Origin: JBDKGV01 sp039798005
GTDB lineage: Bacteria > Fibrobacterota > Fibrobacteria > UBA5070
Direction: 5' to 3'
DNA length: 7,336 nucleotides
NCBI GenBank assembly: GCA_039798005.1
Contig: JBDKGV010000178.1
Span: forward strand, 1-7,336
Within the stretch, counting starts at the first letter, position 1, and each line of letters begins with the position of its first letter. Of the stretch, positions 1 through 6,377 are shown piece by piece. Both the position numbers and the translations under genes were made by a program. Under the pieces are notes generated by a model. That model made no database searches. It was not told the origin of the DNA and saw only the letters and a program-made list of their open reading frames with translations.

Positions 1-505
1 CCTTGGCGGCTTCGATGCGCTTCTCGATGTCGGCGCGCTTGGCTTCGACGCGAACCTTGACTTCAGTGCGCTTGGCGTCGATCTCAGCCACGTGTGCCTT
101 GATCTTCGCTTGGACTTCGACCGGGAGCTTGGCGATCACGGAGTCGCGGCGCACCTTCTGGATGGCGTGCAGGGAGTCCAGCTTGACCTTGATCTCGGTG
201 CCCTTGAGCTTCTGGAACTCGGCGACCTTGGCCTCGATCTCGGCCTGATGCTTCTTGATCTCGGTGCGGATGGAGTCCGGGAGCTTTGCGGTGGCGTCTG
301 CAAACCTTGCGCTGTCCTTCAGAGCGAAGCCGGCGTACTTGGCGGAGTCGGCCTTCCAAGCGTCCCGCTCGGCCTTGATCACGGAGTCGAGCTTGGCGCC
401 GAAGTTGAATTCAGGGGGTGCCGGAGGAGCCTTGGGCATTTCGAGGGCTTCGCCAGCGAAGGAGGCGACGGTGGCAAGGGCGATGGCGGCGATGAGCTTC
501 TTCAT
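1..505 (-). CDS. Secreted helical/coiled-coil protein, Lys-Ala-Glu rich, partial (3' end outside window)
   Basis: I do not recognise a named family. The frame opens with ATG at 505 and stays open for 168 codons to the window edge, so the C-terminus is missing. A GGAG at 512-515 lies 6 bases before the ATG. Residues 1-20 (MKKLIAAIALATVASFAGEA) form a clear Sec signal peptide, followed by a Pro-rich spacer (about 24-32). From about residue 37 the protein is almost entirely charged/alanine helix with heptad-like spacing, so an exported rod or coiled coil is likely. There is an internal duplication: the segment starting AKLPDSI (residue 73) resembles the one starting AKLPVEV (residue 125), 52 residues later, both followed by an I-K-x-H-x-A-E-I-[ED]-A-K pattern. 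It lies downstream of a sigma-54 activator gene and behind a candidate sigma-54 promoter, suggesting it is the regulated output. Periplasmic, surface or secreted location is undecided; the function is unknown. Confidence 0.88.
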   Translation of the reverse strand, partial: MKKLIAAIALATVASFAGEALEMPKAPPAPPEFNFGAKLDSVIKAERDAWKADSAKYAGFALKDSARFADATAKLPDSIRTEIKKHQAEIEAKVAEFQKLKGTEIKVKLDSLHAIQKVRRDSVIAKLPVEVQAKIKAHVAEIDAKRTEVKVRVEAKRADIEKRIEAAK

Positions 506-531
506 TTCAATCTCCAATGTTGGTTGTTCAG

Positions 532-543
532 GGCCGGTTGGCC
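532..543 (-). other. Small GGCC/GGCC hairpin at the predicted 5' end of the leader
   Basis: The bases GGCC-AACC-GGCC on the minus strand form a 4-bp all-GC stem with a 4-base loop. It starts only about 6 bases after the transcription start predicted from the sigma-54 promoter. A 5' hairpin there could protect the mRNA from decay. The stem is short and might be chance in GC-rich DNA. Confidence 0.25.
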
Positions 544-558
544 GTATGTCTTTCAATA

Positions 559-576
559 GATCAAGTGTCGTGCCAA
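559..576 (-). promoter_or_regulatory. Candidate sigma-54 (RpoN) promoter for the secreted helical protein gene
   Basis: Read on the minus strand from 576 to 559 the bases are TTGGCACG-ACAC-TTGATC. The -24 block TTGGCACG equals the RpoN consensus, the 4-base spacing is exact, and the -12 block reads TTGA where TTGC is usual. Transcription would start near 549-550, giving a leader of about 45 bases before the ATG at 505. The adjacent upstream gene codes for a sigma-54 activator, which strengthens the call. The -12 deviation of C to A touches the normally conserved GC pair and may lower promoter strength. Confidence 0.7.
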
Positions 577-667
577 TCGATTTTCAACAGGTCCGTCAGG
601 AGATTTCGATAGGATTCCAAGGAAATGCTGGGGCAGAATCGGACGAGCCCTGGGTGCAGTGCCCCAA

Positions 668-2539
668 TCAGGGGCCGGGCCGGTGTTCATCGGCCTGGAT
701 TCCCAGCCGTTCCATGATCCGCATGAGCACCTTGCGATCGACATCCAGCATCCGTGCCGTCAAGCTGATGTTGCCCCGTGCCGTCTCCAGGGCGGTTTCA
801 ATGCATCGCTTCTCGGCATGGTCCCGGACGGCCCGAAGCGAGCCCGCCATCTGGAGATCGCTTTCCAGACCCAGTTCCATGAGGCCTTCGGTGCCACCTC
901 CCAGTCCCAGGTCCTCCGGCGAGATCAGGCCGCCCATGGACAGGATCACGGCCTTGTGGATCACGTTTTCCAGTTCGCGCACGTTGCCTGGCCACCGGTG
1001 CTCAAGAATTGCCTTTTCGGCCAATCGGCCCAATGTCTTGTCACCCAGGCCGTATTGGCTTGCGAACCGGTGAACGAGCTGGTGCGCGATCAGCAGGCTG
1101 TCCCGACCGCGTTCCCTCAAGGCCGGCAACCGCATCTCGATCACGTTGATGCGGAAGAAGAGGTCGGAGCGGAAGCGTCCGGCCGCGACCTCGTCCTTGA
1201 GGTTGCGGTTGGTGGCGCACACCAGGCGGAAGTCCACCGGGATGGTCTGGCTGCCGCCGACCCGCACGATCTCGCCCTGCTGCAGCACGCGAAGCAGCTT
1301 GACCTGAAGGGAGAGCGGCATCTCTCCGATCTCGTCCAGGAAAAGGGTGCCGCTGTTTGCGGTCTCGATCAGGCCGGCGTGGGTCGAATGGGCTCCCGTG
1401 AAGGCGCCTTTTTCGTGACCGAACAGCTCCGATTCCATCAGGGTCTCGGGAATGGCTCCGCAGTTGATCGCCACGAAGGGATGGGGACGGCGAGGTCCAG
1501 AAAGATGGATGTGGCGAGCCATCAGCTCCTTGCCGGTACCGGTTTCCCCGGTCACCAGCACGGGCACCTCGGTTCCCGCTACGCGGGCGACCTCGCGCAG
1601 AAGTTTCTGCATCGCCTCGCTCTCGTGCAGGATCAGGTCCTTGCCTTCCCCCGAGGCGCGGTTCTGGAGGGATTCGATCTCGCGGCGTTGGCGATCAGCG
1701 CGCAGCACCGCCTCGACCAGCTCCCCGAAAAGGCCGCGCAAGGCTTCGAACAGGGCGCGGTCGGCGGGTTCAAACGGGGGGTGCCCGGCCAATCGATCGA
1801 TGTAGAGGAAGCCGTCCTCGGGGCCGGTCAGTTCGAGCGGTGCGCAAAGGACGCTGCGGATGTCGTTGAGCATCACGCTTTCGGCGGCGGGAAGTCCGGC
1901 GAGATCGGCTTGACCCAGATGGACCGTGGTTCCGGATTCCTGGGCCATGCGCAGGACGCTTCCGGAAAACCGGCCGGGGTCGGCCCCTTGGGGATGGCTG
2001 GCCAAGGTCTTCCAGAGCGCGTCCCCGGGGGCTTTCACGATGAGGCGCACTCCGTCGCAACGAAGGATGCGTCCGGCGCTGAGTGCGATCTCCACCAGGG
2101 CCGCATCGGGCTCATGGCGGCGCAGGATCCTGGCCACCGCGGCAAAGGATTCCGCCATGATCTGGCGGATCTCCCCGGATTCCCGGCCTGCCAGGAAATC
2201 CACGTCCCGCGGGCTCGACTCGGATGCCGGCTCGTTCCCCTGGGAGAACCGCAGGCGCTTGGTTCCCAGTTCCACGATGTCACCGGGGCAAAGGTCGGCC
2301 TCGCCTTCCAGAATGGCTCCATTGAGGCGCAAACCTGCCCGGGGATCCAGGCTTCGGATCCGGTAGCGGCCCATCTGGAAAAGCACGTAGCCACAGAGCG
2401 TCCGGACCGATGGATCCTCGATGCGGATCTGGCAGGCCGGACCCGATCCGATGGACACGAGGCGGCGTTCCAGGTCCCAACGGGTGAGGAGCTTTCCGTT
2501 CTCCTCAAGTTGCATGCAGGGGCCGGAGGTGATGGTCAT
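668..2539 (-). CDS. Sigma-54-dependent transcriptional activator, FHA-GAF-AAA+-Fis HTH
   Basis: This bacterial enhancer-binding protein should use ATP to open sigma-54 RNA polymerase promoters. Domains of the 623-residue product: a divergent FHA fold (about 20-100), a GAF sensor domain (about 125-280, with the SVLCAPL and GFLYID strands), a sigma-54 AAA+ domain (about 302-530) and a Fis-type HTH (about 567-614). The AAA+ domain has Walker A GETGTGKE (331-338), the sigma-54-contacting GAFTGA loop (378-383), Walker B GTLFLDEIG (397-405), FRSDLFFRI (456-464, arginine region) and WPGNVREL (516-523), so it looks fully active. There is no receiver domain; control should come through FHA/GAF rather than a histidine kinase. 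The ATG at 2539 overlaps the kinase stop as ATGA and is preceded by AAAGGA 6 bases upstream. The FHA lacks the usual phosphothreonine-binding residues. Its likely target is the sigma-54 promoter just downstream at 559-576. Confidence 0.95.
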   Translation of the reverse strand: MTITSGPCMQLEENGKLLTRWDLERRLVSIGSGPACQIRIEDPSVRTLCGYVLFQMGRYRIRSLDPRAGLRLNGAILEGEADLCPGDIVELGTKRLRFSQGNEPASESSPRDVDFLAGRESGEIRQIMAESFAAVARILRRHEPDAALVEIALSAGRILRCDGVRLIVKAPGDALWKTLASHPQGADPGRFSGSVLRMAQESGTTVHLGQADLAGLPAAESVMLNDIRSVLCAPLELTGPEDGFLYIDRLAGHPPFEPADRALFEALRGLFGELVEAVLRADRQRREIESLQNRASGEGKDLILHESEAMQKLLREVARVAGTEVPVLVTGETGTGKELMARHIHLSGPRRPHPFVAINCGAIPETLMESELFGHEKGAFTGAHSTHAGLIETANSGTLFLDEIGEMPLSLQVKLLRVLQQGEIVRVGGSQTIPVDFRLVCATNRNLKDEVAAGRFRSDLFFRINVIEMRLPALRERGRDSLLIAHQLVHRFASQYGLGDKTLGRLAEKAILEHRWPGNVRELENVIHKAVILSMGGLISPEDLGLGGGTEGLMELGLESDLQMAGSLRAVRDHAEKRCIETALETARGNISLTARMLDVDRKVLMRIMERLGIQADEHRPGP

Positions 2540-3936
2540 TGCGAGTCCTTTCCGGCCCGGTCAGGCCTGAGCACCAAGGTCTGGAAAGCCACGAGCTCGT
2601 GGAATTCCGAATGCAGGAGCTTGCCTTCGTGAGTGATGTCGATGCGTTGCCGGCCGATCGGCAGGGACAGTCTTTGCGTGGCCGCTCCCGTCAGGGACGC
2701 CCGGGTGTCACCCGCCTGCAACCGGCTGCCGGCGGGGAAGCCTTCCAGGACGACCGAACCGAGGGAGCGTTCGCCGGCGTGCGAATCGTCGCGAAGCGGA
2801 AGATCGTAGTCTTGCGAGGGGGGAAGGGTCGGGGCGCTTTCGAGCCGGATTCCGGAGTCCTCGCGAGTGAGGACGGGAGCGATGCGGGAGCCGTTCGGCG
2901 AGGGCTTGTTCCGGGTGAGGAGAAACAGGGAAACAAGCCCGACGGACAGGGCAAGGCCAAGCGAAATGCCCAGCTTCATGCGGTTCCGCGAGGGTGGTGC
3001 GAAATCGATCCGGGGCAGCAGTTCGATGGACGGGGCGTGGTCGCAATCGTGTTCGAGCGCTTCCGAAAGGAAGGCGAAGGCCTGTTCGGGTTTGGACGCC
3101 TTCATCGCGATCAATGCGGCGCGATGCAAGGATGCGGCCATCTTCTGGGCGAACAGGCGCTTGGCGAGCTCCAAGTGGCGCGGGGACGGGGAACCGTTCG
3201 CTTGGAGCATCCGGATCCGGCCGGCCACATCCCGGGCCGAAGGGCGCTGCGAAGGTGTGCTTGCCAGCAAGGGCGCCACGAGTTCGGCCCATTCAGCGGT
3301 CTGGTCCTTGCGAAGCCGGGGCAGTCCGCGCTGAATCTCCTGGGCGGAAGGCCGCACGCCGCACAGCAGTTCGTGCAGGACGATGCCCAGCGCCCACAGG
3401 TCGGCGGCATGCGGATCCGTCAGGCCGTCGGAGCCGAGTTCGGGCGCGAGATAGGCGGGAGTCCCGGCGTGGATCTTGGCGTGACTGTCGCGGTGATGGG
3501 CAAAGCCCAGGTCGACCAGCCGGATGCGACCATCGATGGTGCACAGGATGTTGGCGGGCTTGAGATCGCCATGGGAAAGGCCGGCGGCATGCAAGGAGGC
3601 GAGGCCTTCGCAGATCGCTGCGGCCCATTCGAAAGGGGTCTCCTCAAGGGGGCCGAGTTCCAGGATGTCGGCAAGCGAAGGGCCTTGGAGCCACTCCTCC
3701 GCCACGAAGACCCGCCGTTTGTGGATCAGGACGCCGTGGATGGTCGGCAGGACGGAAAGGCCGATGGAGGCCATGCTCCGGGCTTCGGCCTCGGCTTCCT
3801 TGCGGGCCGAGGCGGGAAGGCTCTTGAGCGCGATCCAGCGCCCGATGCCGTCCTGACGGACCCGGTAGACCACCCCGAAGCGTCCGCGTCCGATCTCCAC
3901 CGGACCGGAGAAGTCGGGCGGGAGCTGCAAGGTCAC
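2536..3936 (-). CDS. Transmembrane Hanks-type Ser/Thr protein kinase with PEGA-like C-terminal domain
   Basis: The 466-residue product should phosphorylate Ser/Thr on cytoplasmic partners. The kinase domain (about 11-245) has a glycine loop GRGRFGVVY (16-24), the ATP lysine K38 in IALKSL, the helix-C glutamate probably E51 in EARSM, the catalytic loop HGDLKPAN (122-129; D124, N129), DLG in place of DFG (142-144), APE (164-166) and the DLWALGIVLHEL helix. All catalytic residues are present; HGD replaces HRD, making it a non-RD kinase. Residues 252-300 look like TPR-type helices. One membrane helix lies at about 321-340, then a Pro/Ser-rich linker, then a beta-rich PEGA-like segment (about 393-457) that should lie outside the cytoplasm. 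The start chosen is GTG at 3936, with GGAGG 6 bases upstream (3943-3947), overlapping the preceding stop as GTGA; an ATG at 4050 in the same frame would lie deep in the upstream gene. The stop overlaps the activator start, so the kinase and activator are co-translated. Confidence 0.93.
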   Translation of the reverse strand: MTLQLPPDFSGPVEIGRGRFGVVYRVRQDGIGRWIALKSLPASARKEAEAEARSMASIGLSVLPTIHGVLIHKRRVFVAEEWLQGPSLADILELGPLEETPFEWAAAICEGLASLHAAGLSHGDLKPANILCTIDGRIRLVDLGFAHHRDSHAKIHAGTPAYLAPELGSDGLTDPHAADLWALGIVLHELLCGVRPSAQEIQRGLPRLRKDQTAEWAELVAPLLASTPSQRPSARDVAGRIRMLQANGSPSPRHLELAKRLFAQKMAASLHRAALIAMKASKPEQAFAFLSEALEHDCDHAPSIELLPRIDFAPPSRNRMKLGISLGLALSVGLVSLFLLTRNKPSPNGSRIAPVLTREDSGIRLESAPTLPPSQDYDLPLRDDSHAGERSLGSVVLEGFPAGSRLQAGDTRASLTGAATQRLSLPIGRQRIDITHEGKLLHSEFHELVAFQTLVLRPDRAGKDSQ

Positions 3937-4601
3937 GAACCGCCTCCGCTGACCTTGCCGAGCCAGTAGATGATTTCGGCATCCTGTGGCGCAAGGCGTG
4001 CCGCCTTGAGAAGATAGAGCGCGGAACGGTCGAGCTTCCCTTGATGCCAATAGAGCAGGCCGAGGTTGTAGCAGGCCGAGACGTCGCTGGAATCGATGGA
4101 GTGGTTCTCCTCGAAAAGGGCGGTGGCCTTTTCATACTCTCCGCGACGGAAGCGCAGGATGGCCTCGATGTTGCGCGCTCCGGTCTGTTCGGGAGAGGCC
4201 AGACGCAATCCCTCCAGACGCCCCAAGGCGACGGAGGTGTCCCCTTCCCGCGCCCAGCTGCGGGCGGCTCGTACGCGAGCCTGGTACAGGGCTTCCGAGA
4301 CCTCGGAATCGGACTTGCTTGCCGTGGCGACGGACAGCTCACGCACCGCGAGATCCCAATCCGCGGCCTTGTCCCGATGGTCGGCGGCCAGTCCTTGGGC
4401 CTTCTGCAACAAGGCCTTGCCCAGTCCCAGACGGGCCTCGAGGTCGTCCGGGTCCTCGTCGACGGCTTGGGCGAAGCAGCGTTCGGCCCGGTTCCAGTCC
4501 CCCAGCTCGAGGTTGATGCGTCCTCGCTCCTTCAGGTCGTCGCATCCGGCCAGCACGAAGGCAAGGAGCAGGGCGAGCATGCCCTCGCGCGGCGTCACCA
4601 T
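3933..4601 (-). CDS. TPR-repeat lipoprotein
   Basis: The 222-residue product begins with a lipoprotein signal peptide ending in the lipobox LAGC, so C20 would be lipidated. The rest is helical with TPR-like pairs: about 22-57 (GDWNRAERCFAQAV, then DPDDLEARLGLG), about 104-135, about 142-170 (RRGEYEKATALFEEN) and 172-206 (SACYNLGLLYWHQGKLDRSALYLLKAARLAPQD, in two pieces). TPRs usually bind protein partners. D21 and D22 directly follow the lipidated cysteine; in E. coli Asp at +2 keeps lipoproteins in the inner membrane, but that rule is not proven here. ATG at 4601 is preferred because GGAG lies 6 bases upstream (4608-4611); GTG at 4598 and ATG at 4613 are alternatives. The start overlaps the stop of the barrel gene and the stop overlaps the kinase start, so it is probably a scaffold or sensor partner of its neighbours. 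Confidence 0.88.
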   Translation of the reverse strand: MVTPREGMLALLLAFVLAGCDDLKERGRINLELGDWNRAERCFAQAVDEDPDDLEARLGLGKALLQKAQGLAADHRDKAADWDLAVRELSVATASKSDSEVSEALYQARVRAARSWAREGDTSVALGRLEGLRLASPEQTGARNIEAILRFRRGEYEKATALFEENHSIDSSDVSACYNLGLLYWHQGKLDRSALYLLKAARLAPQDAEIIYWLGKVSGGGS

Positions 4602-6367
4602 GTCCGGCTCCATGCGGTCGACCAGCCCGTGGTCCGGTAGCGCGAGGTGGGATCGAGCTCGTAGGGTGAGATCTCGGCCCAGCTCCAGTTGGCGCTGATG
4701 GCGAAGGTTCCCAGCAGTCTCGAACTCCAGCTGGTGCCCACGGACAGCGATGTCAGGAGATCGGTGCGCGACTCCTCGTGGACTTGGAATTCCTCCAGCT
4801 TCGAGGACGAGGTGGCGCTTGCGAAGAGGTAGCGCTTGCCGGTCTTGGTGTCCTCCCACACGAGCAAATCGCCCTCCTCGGTGGCGGCTCCGCTGGTTTT
4901 GCACCAGATGTTCTTCCCGAGGGAATGGATCCATGTCGCGCTTGCGTTGGCGGTGAGGGAAAATCCCGCCGGAAGCGAGGCGTTCAAGTCAAGGTTCAGG
5001 CCGGGCAGAAGTTGGGAAAGCACGGTGCGCGAGGTCACTTGACTTCGGCCGGTGTGGTAGGTGAGGGTGCTGATCCCATAGAAGGGATGGACGGATTCCG
5101 TCAAATTCCCGGTCGAGTCGCGGTAGTGGACGATCGACGCGTCCTTGTTGGACTTCGTCGCATCCAGTCCGCTGGCCCAATGGATCCGCAGACCGGTGGC
5201 ATATTCGCTCGCCGGTTGCCAACTGGCAAGGAGCGAGCCTTGAATGCCCGCTTCAAGCCATGGCACCCAGGGAACCTTGCGGGACGCCCCGAGCGAAGAC
5301 TGCCAGTTCCACACGCCATCGGGCTGCGATGCCGTGGATTGCAGGGTCGTTCCGAACTGGGCGGAGAGCCAGCCTTGGTCGATGTCGCGGAAAAGTCTCA
5401 GGCTGACGCCTTCGGAACGGCTCCACCAACCGCTGCTTCCGGTGTACCGTGTGGTGCTGAAGGATCCCCCCAACGTGGTCCAGATCCCGAGGACATCGTG
5501 GGAAAGATCCGTTTGGACGGTGCCGTTGGTCCAGCGCAGGGACGAGAGGTCGGATGTGAACGCGGCCGAGCCGGAAGTGGCAAGGCTTGCGATCCAGTCG
5601 GAAAAGGGGACTGACCACGAGAGCCGGGCATTGCCGATCTGGGACCATCCTTGAGTCAAGGTGCTTCTGATCCGGTTCTGGCTGATGGCCGGGCCTTGGG
5701 ACTCGGTGCTGCCCTCACCATGCAGCCACTGGGTGAACAGGTCCTTCAGCCCGGAGGTGTCGGTGTCCTGGACCATGTCGCTTCGGGAGAGCTGCCATCC
5801 CACCCTCACCCGTGGGCGCCATCGCGAGGCGGGTTTCGAGGCGGGATTCAACAGGATCAGTCGGGCTTCCGCCTTGGCGGCTTCATCGGGCATGTCGAGC
5901 AAAGTGAAAAAATCCCGGCGTTGGCGCAGGACGGCTTCCAACAGCGGGGCCTTGGCCGAGTCCAAGCCGTAGTTGACCTCGAGACCCTCCTCGAACTTTC
6001 CACTGTGAAACAGGGCTTGGGCCAGCTCCAAGCGGATGCTGTCGCGCATCTCTCGGCGAGCCATGCTGCGCAGCAGAAGAGGGACGGCTTGGGCGGACCG
6101 CCCTTGGGCAGTCAGCGCATTGCCGGCCCGCCGGAGGAAACGCAACGAATCCTCGCCCGGTTCTCGCCGGGCGACCACGGAATCCCGTGGCAGGCACCCA
6201 TGGGATCCGGAGCAGACGCTGCCGGGATCGCAGCCGTCCTCGTCGGTGGTCGTCTCGGAGCCGTCGAGGAGGATCGAGAGCCTTGCCTTGGAGGAACCGG
6301 CGCACTGCGGTCCGTCGGCATGGGTCAAGCCGACAAGGCAAAGGAGGATCGCAAGCCCGCGCGTCAC
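4595..6367 (-). CDS. Outer-membrane beta-barrel protein with N-terminal Cys motif and TPR-like region
   Basis: No named family is recognised. The 590-residue product has a signal peptide (TRGLAILLCLVGLTHA, cut near residue 17), then a short segment with four cysteines (C22, C46, C52, C58) and an Asp/Glu-rich stretch between the first two. Residues about 70-175 are helical and TPR-like (ALTAQGRSAQAVPLLLRSM; LAQALFHSGKFEEGLEV). From about 183 to the end the sequence alternates short strands rich in Ser/Thr/Trp/Tyr with turns, and it ends in Trp (STAWSRTW), as expected for a barrel terminal strand recognised by BamA. Start choice: the frame is open further up to 6571, but that stretch overlaps the preceding gene and lacks a signal peptide; GTG at 6367 gives the signal peptide, sits 10 bases after the preceding stop and follows a GGGG (6371-6374), a weak and close RBS. 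Strand count and pore function cannot be judged here. It could be a transporter, adhesin or envelope sensor. Confidence 0.85.
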   Translation of the reverse strand: MTRGLAILLCLVGLTHADGPQCAGSSKARLSILLDGSETTTDEDGCDPGSVCSGSHGCLPRDSVVARREPGEDSLRFLRRAGNALTAQGRSAQAVPLLLRSMARREMRDSIRLELAQALFHSGKFEEGLEVNYGLDSAKAPLLEAVLRQRRDFFTLLDMPDEAAKAEARLILLNPASKPASRWRPRVRVGWQLSRSDMVQDTDTSGLKDLFTQWLHGEGSTESQGPAISQNRIRSTLTQGWSQIGNARLSWSVPFSDWIASLATSGSAAFTSDLSSLRWTNGTVQTDLSHDVLGIWTTLGGSFSTTRYTGSSGWWSRSEGVSLRLFRDIDQGWLSAQFGTTLQSTASQPDGVWNWQSSLGASRKVPWVPWLEAGIQGSLLASWQPASEYATGLRIHWASGLDATKSNKDASIVHYRDSTGNLTESVHPFYGISTLTYHTGRSQVTSRTVLSQLLPGLNLDLNASLPAGFSLTANASATWIHSLGKNIWCKTSGAATEEGDLLVWEDTKTGKRYLFASATSSSKLEEFQVHEESRTDLLTSLSVGTSWSSRLLGTFAISANWSWAEISPYELDPTSRYRTTGWSTAWSRTW

Positions 6368-6377
6368 GATCCCCGCT

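Noticed and set aside
84..359. A 91-codon minus-strand frame inside the secreted helical protein gene
   Set aside because: It lies in another frame of that gene. The frame starting at 505 has a signal peptide and RBS and explains the region better.
644..675. Hairpins near the activator stop (GCCCC-N5-GGGGC at 661-675 and an alternative TGGG/CCCA stem at 651-666) as an intrinsic terminator
   Set aside because: No U-tract follows on the minus strand, and the two stems exclude each other. Some readthrough into the helical protein gene is therefore possible.
659..2632. A 657-codon open frame on the plus strand opposite the sigma-54 activator
   Set aside because: It lies antisense to a gene with complete AAA+ motifs. 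The translation has no recognisable domain and is rich in His, Gln, Gly and Ala, as expected for the reverse frame of GC-rich coding DNA.
2539..3969. A 476-codon open frame on the plus strand opposite the kinase
   Set aside because: It is antisense to a kinase with all catalytic motifs; the product is low-complexity and has no domain signature. Treated as a shadow.
3420..4698. Several Arg/Ser-rich open frames on both strands across the kinase and lipoprotein genes
   Set aside because: Their composition is typical of off-frame reading of GC-rich DNA, with no motif or RBS; the three overlapping minus-strand genes account for the region.
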